Part shown: positions 13,801 to 24,294 of the stretch, in pieces
How the letters are laid out: every line of letters begins with the position of its first letter
Position numbering within the stretch: position 1 is the stretch's first letter
Assembly: GCA_030248295.1 (NCBI GenBank)
Contig: JASANH010000457.1
Span: 248,001 to 312,000 of the forward strand
Reading direction: 5' to 3'
Source of the DNA: Mesodorylaimus sp. YZB2_4
Taxonomy: Eukaryota > Nematoda > Enoplea > Dorylaimida > Dorylaimidae
DNA length: 64,000 bases
Notes under the pieces: generated by a model
The model's database searches: none
What the model saw: only the letters and a program-made list of their open reading frames with translations
Told to the model about the DNA's origin: nothing
Made by a program: the position numbers and the translations under genes

Positions 13801-16800
13801 TCATGGTTGCTGCATGTGCTGAAGACTCGAGACTGCAAACTTCTCATTCCAGCACACTCGGCGAACATTGCGAGAAATGCGATGTGGGCTACTACGGCGA
13901 TGCAACTCGTGGCACCAGTTTCGACTGCCAAATTTGTTCCTGTCCTCATGCCACCTTGGAAAACAAGTGAGTCATGGCCTTCCTGTTTAAGATGCTCTTC
14001 CAAGCTTTAATTTTCTAGCTTTGCCACTGGTTGTACCGTGTCCGAGGTCGGCCTTGTCCTATCGTGTCAATGCAGGGAGGGGTACGCGGGTGATCGATGC
14101 GAGAGTTGCGCCGTTGGCTATTTTGGAAACCCCTTGGAATTGGGAGGACGATGCGATCGATGCTTTTGCAACGAGAATAACGATTTGTCCGAAGTTGGTG
14201 CATGCGATTCGAGGACTGGATATTGTCGTTTGTGCAAGTTTAATACGACTGGACCCTACTGCGATATTTGCACGGAATGGAATTATGGAGATGCTATCCA
14301 TAATAAGAATTGTGCACGTGAGTGTTTGCCTTCGATGGCCCAATGGGATGGTGGGTAGATGGTCTTCTTTTCAGCTTGCACCTGCGACCAATGCGGAACA
14401 CAAATCTGCGAACATGAAAGTGGAAGGTAGGTCTGTTCAGGCAGAATAGTAATCCGTGAGTAAGGTCATGATTTTCAGGTGTATGTGCAAATCGAACGTC
14501 GTCGGGCCAAACTGCGATCGATGCGCGGTAAGTCTCTGACAGTGGCTAGTTACCCTTGTACTCTAATTCCCTTTTTCAGGCCGATGCGTGGGGTTTTAAT
14601 CGCTGTGCTGGCTGTCAATTGTGCCAATGCGGTCTGGCTTCGGCAACTACCCAATGCGATTTGGAAACTGGGCAGTGCGCGTGCATGCCGGGTGTTACTG
14701 GACAACACTGCGATCGGTGCAAACCTGGTTATTGGGATTACTCGAACCAAGGATGCAAAAGTAAGCTTGTAATTTTGAGGGGTGATGGTGAGTAAAGATT
14801 GATTTCGCTTTTAGAATGCGATTGCGAATGGGACTTGTCCGTGGGCACAGTTTGCGATGTCAACACAGGACGCTGCCAATGTGTAAGTACTACAGTTTGA
14901 GATGTTTGCTATTTGTGGCCTGGTGGCTTAGGCGTCTGTCTCCCTGATGGAGAGTTTCCAATCGATTGATGTGTCTCTTTACCCTGGAGTCCAGCATCGA
15001 ACCTAGGCCTGGATCCTGATCGCGATCTGATCCGGCCTATCCGCTTCAAAAGATTTTAGATTGATTGAGATGACGTACTTGGCACTGCGTCCTCACCAAC
15101 CTGCTCTGTTTCCTCGCTGTCAGTCTACTTCAAAGGATACAGAGTGCTTCCGTAGCAGGGCCTAAAGTGGGATTGAATGCTGATTTGAGAGAAAAAAACG
15201 GGATTTTCTCATCATAGTATGCCACATCTTATCATTCTTTAGCAGATACAGAGCGAAAAATTGCAGCTGCCGATCTGGCCGATCCAGCGGTCGAATCGGA
15301 TTGGTAACTGATCGCCCCCTCGGATCGGCGGATCAGTTCGGCCGGATCGGTGGATCGGTCGATGCTGGCCTCGAGTGCGCTTACCTGATACTGATGCTGC
15401 TTACACCTCTCGCAAACGCTCTAGGGCAATAAGATCTTGGGATAGATGGGCGGTGATGTGATAATCTTTCCGTTTGTGGTGATGTGGAAAAACTAACATT
15501 TTAAAAACATCTGCGATTTCTTAGATGCCGGGTGCAACGGGACCTCGATGCGATCAATGCTTGGAGAACTTCCTGAGAATCCCTGATCGCGGATGTTTCT
15601 GTAAGTTGCTTCGATTCTGATCATAACTTTGCACTGGCATGACTTACTCTTGCAGTCTGCGACCAATGCGTCCATGTGTTGGTCGACGATCTGGACATTC
15701 TGGACGGTCATATTTCCAAGTCGGAGAATGACCTGCGAGGAGTGTCCGCAGTTTATTTGACTAGCAAACGATTAGCTCGCATCAACGACACTGTGGGCCA
15801 GTTGAGGGTACAGCACGGGCTGAATATTGTTTAGCTCTCTGTCTCACCAAAAACCTTAATTTTTAGAACAAATCCAATGCCATCATCAGCAGCGGGGCGG
15901 ATGCTGGTGTGGGAGAGGTTGCAAAGCTAGCTGAGAGTACCAAAAAATCGGCACAGGACCATAAGATCAAAGTAAGTGTGTGTGTGGTGTCAAAAAATAC
16001 AATGATTCAAAAGATCTTTTTAGGCTGACAGATGGCTGGCCATTTTTAATGAAACTGAGCAAAAAGTTGCTCCTTTGCAAACTGGTCTGGAACAGTTCAA
16101 TGGCGATCTTTGGACGAAGACTTTGGACGGACGAAGTGAGTAATGGACTCTGGTCCTGGAGTGAATTAAATACAAGCTAATTCGAATCGGTTTTTAGGCG
16201 TGGTGGTGAAGATCCAAGAATTGGCGAACAGTATCGGCGCAGCCAGCGATGGCCGTCCGTCAATCGATTACTACCATCGCGAAGCGTCTCGACTGCTAGA
16301 AGGCATCAAAGCCGTCAATTTAGAACCAAAGAATGAGAAAACGATACAGGCATTAGCGGAAGCGGATCAAGGTCAGTCCCTCGGAGCACTTCGTAAATTG
16401 CTTTTTGTGTAAGAAGTAGTTTTGTTTAGCCTTGACTCAAGCAAAGGCAGTGATCGATAATCGTCAAAAAGCGAAAAATGGTACCGTTCAAGCACGTGAT
16501 CGATTAGGAAATCTGACTGGGAAGTTGAACGAGCATCGAGAATACATCGATCAAAGCCGAACCAAGAGTCGTCAAGCCGAATCAGCTGGACATCGCGCTA
16601 CGTCGCATCCATTTTATGTACATAATCAGCATGGTTTTTTCTAGATTTTTATAACAGGGTTGAATTTAATTTCAGATCGCCGGCTTGAATTTCGAATCTG
16701 AAATCACACAATCGACGGAAAAAATCGGGAACGCCAGCGAATTGAGGACGAATGCCAAGGCCCTAAACGGCTTGTTGAAGGCGTCGTATAAGGTAAGCTC

Positions 16801-19800
16801 GAACGAGCTCATATTAGGCTAAGGAATCCGTAATTGTGTATTTTTGTAGAATATATCCGACTCCCTCAAAAATCTAAACCAATCTGCCGATACCATTCGG
16901 GGTCACGTGAAAGATATCGATGGCCAACTAACTGATTTACAGGAAAAAGTTCATTTGGCTGGTGTCCAGGCTGGAAGGTGGGTGTAGGTTTGAAATTCTG
17001 ACATTTTGACCTCCATTAGGGATTACTTTCAGATTGGAACCTCTCGCCCATGAATTGAGTAATCAATTCACGGGAACGCGGAATGCGTCGCACGATGCAG
17101 TGCGAGCTGGCCAGGCGTACAACACTATCGGCGATGCTATCAAGGATGCGAATGCGGCTGCAAAATCTGCTATCAGAAAATTCGAACCGCTCGCGATCGT
17201 AAGCTGATTGTTGAGTGGTTGGTTGGGTGACTAATATAGTCAATATCGATTTATTTCAGTCTAGCGATCCAGAAACTAGCGCGAAGACATTCCTCAATGA
17301 GGCAATGAGATTACACAGAGAAGCCTTGAAAAGTCGCAGTACGGTCGTCAACGAATTGAAAACCAATCTGAAGTCGAATAACGAAACGTTGGCTCGATTG
17401 GATCCACAATTTTCTGAATTGAAACGCGATTTAGGTCGGTTGGGTATCGAAAGGCAGCCTGCTCTGCGTCAAGGTAAAAAATCTGTTAGATTCCTCAATA
17501 TTCGAAGTCAAAAGATTTTTCAAAATTCACGTGCATCTTGCTTTAGAAAATTTGGCTCGATTATCGCAAGCTCACCAAGTCAAATCCGAGGCGAATCAAA
17601 TCTCGCAAAATGTCGACAATGATTTGGGACAAATGGCATCAAATATTGCAGCTTTGCAAAATAGAACGTCGAATGCGGTGAAATTCGGTGTGAGCGGCGA
17701 ACAGGGCTCGAAGGCAGCGCAATCGCAGGTGAATACTTTTTAGACATTCCCGTTTTATTGTGAAGCTATTTGCATCGCTAGTGATCTGCTAATGCTTCCG
17801 TAATTCTACAGTATGCTTCATACATTTCTGGCGCGACAAATCAGGTTTCGCCTCGATTTTTTCAGATTTCCAAAGCGATTCCTCAAGTGGAGAAAGTTCA
17901 AGAGCAACTGAAATTAGCCAAAGGTCTCGCTGATCGCGTGGGTGGTCACTTGAATAACGTGACTTTATCGCTGGAGGACCTGAAAGAGAAGATAGCGCGG
18001 GCAAGGGACTTGGCCAATAGAGTAGGTGCCCTGTGAAGACCCAAGTGTCTGTCCGCCTTCCTAAGATTCTTGTCGTTGCAGTATCCATTTGCCACACAAT
18101 TCTATTCGAATAGCAGTTTGCAAACGGCGAATCCGTCCGGTTTGGCTCGCAGCTCAGCCTACACTATGCTCACTTTGTACGTGAACACGACTGACAGAAA
18201 TGCTCTCTTGTTCTTTATGGGCAACGAACGGGACACGTATCGAACACGCGTCGTGCCCAAAGATGATTATTTGCTGTTGGAAATCGTGAACGGACGCGTC
18301 AAGTTGACCTACGATTTGGGATCTGGGGCCACATCGGTCGAGAGCAGGAAGTAAGATTTTGTGGCCCATCTTGTTGACTTGAGGCTGGGGATCTCGACCC
18401 AGATTGATGCAAGCTGCACACAGACTTCGTTCCAGATAAGCTTGCATGGTGCTTTCAGATTCGTGAGCGACAACCAGTGGCATAAAATCACTGTGGAACG
18501 GACAAACAAGATAGCGACATTGACAGTGGAAACGGAAAATGAACCAGCTGATAAACAGCGCGTGGTGGCTGGCGGAACGGACTCGTTGTTGAATCTTGAT
18601 CAAGAAGCCAGTAAAATCTACATCGGAGGTGTTCCGAGCCCGTATAAGGTAACGCTATACTTACAGTATTCCGTCGAAGCCAGACTTCAGTTACGAAATG
18701 CGTGGATTTCTCATGTGCGGCAAGACCTAGAAGCTGCTCAGCAATTAGCAAAATTTCTTGCATTTTATGTTTGAAATTTTGGTTCAGAAATTTCAAAAAC
18801 AGGCTTTTTGTTTCACATATTTGACAATAGCACCTGATAGTGATGATAAGGGGTAAAAAACGCACAGGAGACGGAGCCTGTGCAACTGTTTTACCAATAA
18901 AGCCAAGGGGCTTCCCCTAACCCTTGCCTATGCCCATACAGGAGTGGTGCAAACCTTCCTTTCGTGCATTTTGTACTCATGTATCTTGTGTGTGTACACG
19001 TGTGCCTTCTTTCAGTTGCCAGTCCGCGTACAGAAGAATTTGGAGGGTCAAATCGATGATGTCACTTTGAACGGACAAAAACTCGGATTGTGGAATTTCG
19101 CTGAAGACAATCGCCGCAACACGTTTGGCTCGATCAAGAGAAAGCAACTGAGACCATCAACCACATCGTCGCCAGGTAATGTGTTTCTGTTTCTCGAACG
19201 TAGATTGCAAATTTTTTTATTTAAAAAAACCTGTTCTTTTTTGCATGATTTGAACCCACTCCCTTGGGGTAACTGATAAGATGCGCAAACCACAGACCTG
19301 TCACTGCCACAGTACTTTTTTTACTCATCTTGGTCGGGGAGGTCTATTTTTGGCCCTTTACGGGCGTGCGTGTGGGCTTGTTAGTCGACCCTATCTTGAC
19401 ATCGACTAGAGTCAATCCAGGATGCATGCCGGGCAAGGGTGCATGATATTCGCTAGCCCGCGTTGTCGGCGGCTACCCCGTGGGGCAAGGCAACCATACC
19501 CAGCCCGTGCCCCGTGAGGGAGATCCGGATTCGAGACTCTCCCGCCTTATAAGGCCTCTCCTCGTATATCGGCCCCGGAAGGATGAAGGGTGAGTCACCC
19601 ACCGCCAGGTGTGCAAGGCGCGGAGAGAACATCACCAAGTTATCAGACGGCCAGAGTTGAACTCGCAGCCGACCGGTTTCCAGCTCTGCCAAGCAAACTG
19701 TGACACAAGCCTTTCACCGCTACACCAGCCAGGCGGCTCACTGCCACAGTACATGCCGCACTGCCAACATGCAAGGTCAAATCCCTCTCAAGACTTGCTA

Positions 19801-22800
19801 ATGCCAGGTTCTAGTCAAAGCCTCTCTGTGTCCATCCTAAAACTCATCACATCATTGCACGGCAGGAAAGAAAGTGCTAGAATTACCATGTCATTTTGTA
19901 GGTGTAAACTTTAATGGCAATGGGTACGTGGAAATGGCCAAGGACAATTGGAACCCACGCAGAGAAACCAACATCCAGCTGTCGTTCAAAACATATGCGC
20001 TGAGAGGCTTGCTGTTCTTTATCGGAAAAGGGGTAAGATAACTCAGCGGATATGTTTTCACAAAACTTGCATTTGGTTAAATCTAGGATTTCTTCGCCAT
20101 TGAACTCCGCGATGGTCGTGTTGTGCTGTCTTACAACTGCGGTGGTGGTGTGGGCCAACTAATCAGTACCAAAACGTATAATGATGGCGAGTGGCATTTG
20201 GTCGATGTGCAGCGAACTGGAAAAGACGCTTCGATGACCATAGATATGGACTCCAGTTCCAGTAAGCATCTGACGAGTCTTTGCCAAGACTCAAATGTTA
20301 CAAGTATTAATTTCAGCTCAAAAGACCACATCGCCTGGCACTCACACTGATTTGGACGTGCCGGATGTGTATTACATTGGTGGAACGAAGGTTCCGCACA
20401 GTTACAGGTATGCACTGCTAGCGAGACGATAAGTGACTGTCAGAAATAAGACAAGATGTCGTTATAGGGAAGTAACGAACGTGGGATTCCAAGGCTGCGT
20501 TGACAAAGTGCACGTTGGTGGATCGTTGGTCAATTTGAACAAGCACATATCTGCTATTTTCATTGAACCTGGTTGCGAACCAAAGGTGAGCGCGAGCCGA
20601 CAAGTTAATGTGATTTTTAAAATCAGGCTGCCAAGTTTTTACTCCTAGTCTCTATGTTCTAAGTGTAAGTTTGAATTTTCAGCCTGTGCAAGTCCTGTCC
20701 ATTGATGGAGCCAGTGGCTGGGCCGAGATCTCACCACTGAAACTTGGTGCCGACGTAGAATTGACGTTTAAGTTCAAGACGAAAAAGCAGAGCGCACTAA
20801 TTTTGTGGCTGGCGGATGAATCGAAAGTAAGTGAAGAATTATGCGGCCTTACAATGTGATGAAGGTGCGTTTTTTAGAGCAATAATCTAGCGATCACGTT
20901 GGAATCGGGACGACTGCTGATTGTTAGCATAAACAATGGCGGACAAGCCGATCGATTGAAGGAGGAGGCGAGAGATTATGCCGATGGTGCTTGGCACTAC
21001 GTGACAGTGACAAGACAAGGCAACAGAATGCAAGTGGATGTCGATGATTTCTACCATCGAGATACCATTTTGAACTTGGTCGGCTTGTATCGGGAATCGG
21101 AGAAGGCTAGTTTGTACTTCGGATTACCAGCTGGAACTGAACTGCCTTCGGAACTGGCATATTTGGCAACGTCTCCATTTATTGGGTGCGTGGGCGATGT
21201 GGCATACAGCGCTCAGTAAGTTGTTTAATATAAGTCTTTTCGTGGGCTCCTCGGGGTGGTTTCCTGGATGTCTGCTTTTTCTAATCGCCTGAATTTATTT
21301 TTAGGTTATTGAATTTCAATAATGCAACTCGTTCGAACTCGGATATTTCGTTGGTGGGATGCCCATTACCCGATCCAGTTCTCGTAACTCCTCCACCCAC
21401 GTTGGCTATCGAGGGAGTGGTCGATGGCGACTCCTATGCCGCGTCGCAACTGAGTGAACTGCCGGCAGTGACTGAAAGTGAGTGCAGTGGCTTGATCAAG
21501 TGAGATTCCCCCCCCCCTCATGCAGTTGCATCTGCGTGTCCTTAAACTTGTGGCCCTGCGGCACATTGTGCATATTACTTCGGCACTATGGCGCGGTGGC
21601 TCAACAGCGTATCTCTATTGTTGAAGTGCCAAGAGAGGGCTCCCTTACTCATTGTGACCTAGCTTTGCCTTTTCAGTTAGTGTTCCAGCTACCGAATTAC
21701 CAGGCACCAGTTACACGGACGCAGAGGGAATATTCACATCAGCAGAGCCTGTAGTGGACGATGAAGGATGCGCACTCCGCGCTAGCGCTGTCGATCCTGT
21801 CGATGCCCGCGGTTATCGTTTGGGCAGAGAAGTCCATGCTCGCCTTGAATTTGACAAGATTCCTGGATCAATTGACAAGAAGTGAGTCGTTTCCAGATTT
21901 CTCACATGGACTTGGAGCTATGAGCTCTTTTTCAGGTCAAACTTTTCCTTCCAATTCCGCGCTTCCTCCACGAACGGCATCATGTTTTATGTGACGAATG
22001 CTGGAAAGACCGATTATATTGCCGTGTACATGAAAAACGGCAAGTTGGTCTTTAGTTTCGACAGCGGCTCTGGTCCTGCCGTTTTGGAGTCGAATCGTAC
22101 TTTCTTGGATCATCATTGGCACACGGTGAGTCAGCTCTTTCTGTGAAAGATGGTCGCTTTTGGTTTAGCGGCAGTGACCAGTCCGCCATAGTCAGTGGAT
22201 GCAGTTATAATGACTGCTTTTCAGGTCTTTGCCACGCGGGAAGGCAAGAGCGGACGTCTGTTTGTGGATCGACGGGTGGAAGCTCGTGGATCGTCGAAAG
22301 GAGTGACCGATGTGATCAACGTGGATCGTCCATTCTTTGTTGGTGGCTTACCACCGGAGTGGATTCCAACGTCGACTAAACGTCACGTGAATGTAAGCAT
22401 ACCGAGCCCGAATTACTGGACATCTACCTGCTATTTGATTGTTTTAGGGCATAGTGAACAGTTTCGGCGGATGTCTTCGTGACTTCCAATTGGACGGCAT
22501 ACCGTTTGGCGAGCCAACTCTGGAGTATCAAGTTGCCAAGTGTGAAGAGTTCACTGAGAAAGGATTGTACTTCGGAGCGCGAGGTGGATATGCGATTATC
22601 AAGCCTGATTTTTCGGTAAGTGTAAATTTTCAGGGTGGGATGAATATGGATTCAGCTTTGTGATTTTGCAGGTGGGAGCAACGTTCAGTTTCGAATTGGA
22701 AGTGAAACCACGCGTTCGCAATGCCGTTTTGTTAGCCATCAGTTCATCGCCTCACTCTGACTTCCTGACTGTGCAAATAGTGAATGGTGTTCTCAAATAT

Positions 22801-23407
22801 TCCCTCAGCACTGGCTCCACTCCGCAACATCTTACAAATGCGTTCGACACCCAGAAGATGGACTTGTGCGACGGACACTGGCATATGATTAAGGTACGGA
22901 TTGAACTGGAGTGGAGTTGGAATGAGTGTTGCCATTATTTCCTATTTCAGATCGTTAAAGTCAAGAATGTCATGTCATTATCGATTGACGGCTCCACTAA
23001 ATCGCATACGATCAAGAAGGTGCGATCGCTGGATATCGATACGAAGGACCCGTTATACTTGGGAGGCGTGCCCGCGACCTATAACGGGAAAGGGCTGGAC
23101 ACGAAGAGTAAGTGAGACGCTAAGAGCACTTTTATAGTTGGGTATTGAGAGGCCAGTGATCACTCATTGTCAGTGCTGTGGTTTGTGAGGAGTTTGTGTT
23201 TGGTTGTCGAGTGTTTCAATGGCCTATGGACCCTTCTTGTCTTTGATGCAGTATTTTGCTATTTCAGACAGCTTTGTCGGTTGCGTTCGTACAATCAAGA
23301 TAAACAATGGCAAGGACAAAACACGTCGTCGTAAACAAGCCCAAGTGCATTTCGACGAGTTGACATTGGTTGGAGACACCAACAAAGGATCGTGTCCCGT
23401 GAATTAA
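1868..23407 (+). CDS. LanA: Laminin subunit alpha (LanA/epi-1 type), complete gene, 69 coding exons
   Basis: Laminin alpha chains assemble with beta and gamma chains into the cross-shaped heterotrimer that founds basement membranes. The N-terminal LN domain polymerises the network and the C-terminal LG domains bind cell-surface receptors. I joined 69 exons by splice sites and reading phase. All phases agree and sum to 11148 nt, about 3715 residues, very close to fly LanA and worm EPI-1. Order: signal peptide, LN, about 11 LE modules, L4b, LE, L4a, LE, coiled coil, five LG. The large L4b domain after the first LE array marks the alpha-3/5 (LanA) class rather than alpha-1/2. ATG 1868 is chosen because it opens a signal peptide ([15 protein letters not shown]) directly before LN. 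The TAA at 23405-23407 follows the last LG cysteine. A possible extra exon between 12357 and 12640 was not needed for phase. The domain entries below give exon coordinates. Confidence 0.95.
2358..4988 (+). other. Laminin intron 2 (2.6 kb), no gene recognised
   Basis: This is the largest intron of the laminin gene. It holds a few overlapping ORFs of 60-115 codons on both strands with no recognisable domain, a C-rich run at about 4421-4436, and no RNA gene I can support. In many animals the first large introns of basement-membrane genes carry enhancers, but nothing in the sequence allows me to mark one. Confidence 0.5.
5226..5645 (-). repeat. Possible tRNA-like B-box remnant (SINE or tRNA fragment) in laminin intron 3
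   Basis: On the minus strand, near 5407-5430, the sequence reads GCGAGTTCGACTCTC, which resembles an RNA polymerase III B box (GGTTCGANNCC type). A matching A box and a clover-leaf are not visible, so this is not called a tRNA gene. It resembles the B-box-like stretch in the SINE-like insert of the intron at 19175-19901. Confidence 0.25.
5877..8355 (+). other. Laminin alpha: N-terminal LE (laminin EGF-like) array
   Basis: Exons: 5877-6096, 6158-6276, 6569-6659, 6717-6898, 6959-7052, 7105-7380, 7437-7574, 7634-7933, 7988-8146, 8213-8355 (about residues 292-856). Ten complete LE modules and the first half of another are visible. Each has eight cysteines, begins with a CxC motif ([75 protein letters not shown]) and ends in a GYY/F-DYP-C turn. 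Most internal introns interrupt in phase 1 just before the CxC motif, so one exon often equals one module. LE modules form the rigid rod of the short arm. Confidence 0.95.
8591..11703 (+). other. Laminin alpha: L4b (domain IVb) exons
   Basis: Exons: 8591-8704, 8759-8891, 8944-9089, 9150-9407, 9633-9790, 9860-9977, 10031-10113, 10169-10319, 10741-10867, 10924-10980, 11172-11436 and the start of 11492-11703 (about residues 857-1415). The segment opens with [19 protein letters not shown], continues with an FSPIQEEILL stretch and has the spaced [11 protein letters not shown] beta-strand repeats seen in L4b of LanA and alpha-5 chains. Exon 21 uses the donor at 10114 because only that site keeps the frame into CAGSEFLNP. 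The short exon at 10924-10980 is the least certain of the group. A G-run at about 9440-9453 lies in the intron after 9407. Confidence 0.88.
11492..13382 (+). other. Laminin alpha: middle LE modules and L4a (domain IVa)
   Basis: Exons: 11492-11703, 11761-11894, 11948-12160, 12216-12356, 12641-12889, 12940-13026, 13091-13209, 13268-13382 (about residues 1395-1816). LE modules start at [37 protein letters not shown] and [14 protein letters not shown] fifth is split by the L4a domain at [15 protein letters not shown], as is usual for L4 insertions. L4a is recognisable from [19 protein letters not shown] and the alpha-helical [16 protein letters not shown] segment, and it closes at [13 protein letters not shown]. 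Between 12357 and 12640 there is a stretch with some coding character ([19 protein letters not shown]), but it hits a stop and is not needed to keep phase, so it is left out. Confidence 0.9.
13268..15807 (+). other. Laminin alpha: third LE array leading to the coiled coil
   Basis: Exons: 13268-13382, 13665-13792, 13853-13966, 14019-14317, 14375-14426, 14479-14527, 14580-14760, 14815-14882, 15525-15600, 15656-15807 (about residues 1800-2145). Modules begin at [55 protein letters not shown] and [11 protein letters not shown], and the array ends at [14 protein letters not shown], where the cysteines stop and helix starts. Two very short exons (52 and 49 bp) code half-modules. The intron before 15525 is 642 bp and contains a repeat described separately. 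Confidence 0.92.
14883..15524 (+). repeat. Laminin intron with GATCGG-rich repeat
   Basis: Inside this 642-bp intron the stretch about 15010-15365 repeats the words GATCGG and GATCCGGCC many times, in both orientations (for example around 15267-15362). This gives an imperfect inverted low-complexity block. It may be a decayed non-autonomous element or simple expansion. Similar GATCGG-rich patches lie at about 26340-26400, 26710-26750 and 48590-48660. No coding potential is seen. Confidence 0.4.
15656..18021 (+). other. Laminin alpha: coiled-coil domain (domains II and I)
   Basis: Exons: 15656-15807, 15867-15971, 16024-16135, 16198-16371, 16430-16617, 16676-16792, 16850-16977, 17033-17198, 17260-17473, 17547-17728, 17866-18021 (about residues 2145-2703). 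The translation is cysteine-free, rich in Ala, Asn, Gln, Lys and Glu, with heptad-like spacing of Leu, Ile and Ala. This is the long arm, where the alpha chain winds with beta and gamma chains to form the trimer. Exon 16430-16617 ends at a GTACAT donor chosen because it alone restores phase 0 into the next exon. Confidence 0.9.
18082..21477 (+). other. Laminin alpha: LG1-LG3 domains
   Basis: Exons: 18082-18350, 18459-18648, 19015-19174, 19902-20032, 20087-20261, 20317-20407, 20468-20585, 20683-20826, 20878-21215, 21305-21477 (about residues 2704-3300). Each module shows the laminin-G pattern: an early L-F/FF strand ([28 protein letters not shown]), a W-H ([27 protein letters not shown]), a YIGG ([18 protein letters not shown]) and a closing F-GC. 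LG1-3 bind integrins in characterised laminins. The region ends in a proline/threonine-rich linker ([13 protein letters not shown]), the normal LG3-LG4 hinge. Confidence 0.93.
19439..19745 (-). repeat. tRNA-related SINE-like insert in laminin LG intron
   Basis: In the 727-bp intron 19175-19901, the minus strand between about 19745 and 19640 reads GGTGTAGCGGTGAAAGG (A-box-like) followed roughly 55 bases later by GCGAGTTCAACTCTGG (B-box-like). This spacing is that of a tRNA with a long variable arm. A second block, GGATTCGAGACTCTCCC on the plus strand at about 19528-19545, is also B-box-like. The insert is GC-rich compared with the rest of the intron. I interpret it as a tRNA-derived SINE or compound of two. 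The ends and target duplication are not clear. Confidence 0.5.
21677..23407 (+). other. Laminin alpha: LG4-LG5 domains and C terminus
   Basis: Exons: 21677-21881, 21936-22125, 22225-22392, 22448-22615, 22672-22893, 22951-23107, 23268-23407 (about residues 3300-3715). LG4 shows [37 protein letters not shown] and [14 protein letters not shown]5 shows [36 protein letters not shown] and [13 protein letters not shown]4-5 are the dystroglycan, heparin and sulfatide-binding pair in characterised laminins. The protein ends with CPVN just after the last LG5 cysteine. An ATTAAA lies about 175 bp downstream as a possible polyadenylation signal. Confidence 0.93.
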
Positions 23408-24294
23408 TTTGATATTTTACCAGTTTTATGATGGTTATAGTTTGGGTCTGGAATATTTCGACTTTGTTTGACATGAATATGAATTTGTTAGGTTTTACTG
23501 CTTCTTTGCTTCCATATATCACTGCCTTGCTTAGTTTTTGACGATTTGTTGCCTACTGCCATTTTTGCGCTTGTGCTAGATGATTAAATGCATTGGGGTT
23601 GAATGCGGAATAACCTGGAAATATTGCAGGTTGCAGAAGTTGCAGAATTGCATTTACAGACAGTCGCGGAGTAGAGCCATGCAAAATTTAAAAACACCCG
23701 CCACGTCGCAGCCGGGCTGACGTTTACAACTATGCATACTCGGCAGCAGTGGGTGTTGAGAGACTGTCTCGCTAGAGCGAATAGCGAAGAGAATATGAGG
23801 GTTTTCAATTGATATTCAGTCTCAGTCGTATAGATGATTAGTTTAAAAAAACTTCGTGTGTGCGATTTCTTCCTGTGGAAAAGCGATAAAAAATGCGTAT
23901 CCCTCACTATTGCGAAGACGGGGTCGTGCTAGTGCAAAAGTCTTCCCATAGTTTGGAGTAGAATACCCTGATTATAACAGTAAATTTTTAGTAAAAACCA
24001 GACCGAAAACCTGTTCGCGAACAGCGGAGCGCTGTTGTTTGATAGCTTTTGCCTCAGGCCTGACAACTGACCTTTTATGGTAGGCATAGCCGTTCGGCCC
24101 GTTGGGGATTGCGAGACAGAGTGCGAGCTGGTGCGCCGTCGCTAACTTCTGGCCTACTGTATTCTATTCCAGTGGATGATCGTCCTCCATCCGGTATTTG
24201 ATTGAATTAGCTTCTGACGTAAGCCGAGTGAGCTTACGGGGCTAGTGGCCACGTTTAACTCGATTGTGCAGTCTTGCGAATAGAAAAGCGGAAA
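23408..24294. other. Intergenic: laminin 3' flank and TPD52 5' flank
   Basis: The first part is presumably the laminin 3' untranslated region. The last few hundred bases should contain the promoter and leader of the TPD52-like gene. I see no TATA box, repeat or additional gene. Confidence 0.5.

Noticed and set aside
14920..15010. A-box-like GGTGGCTTAGGCGTCTG suggesting a tRNA in a laminin intron
   Set aside because: No B box in the right orientation and no clover-leaf could be drawn.
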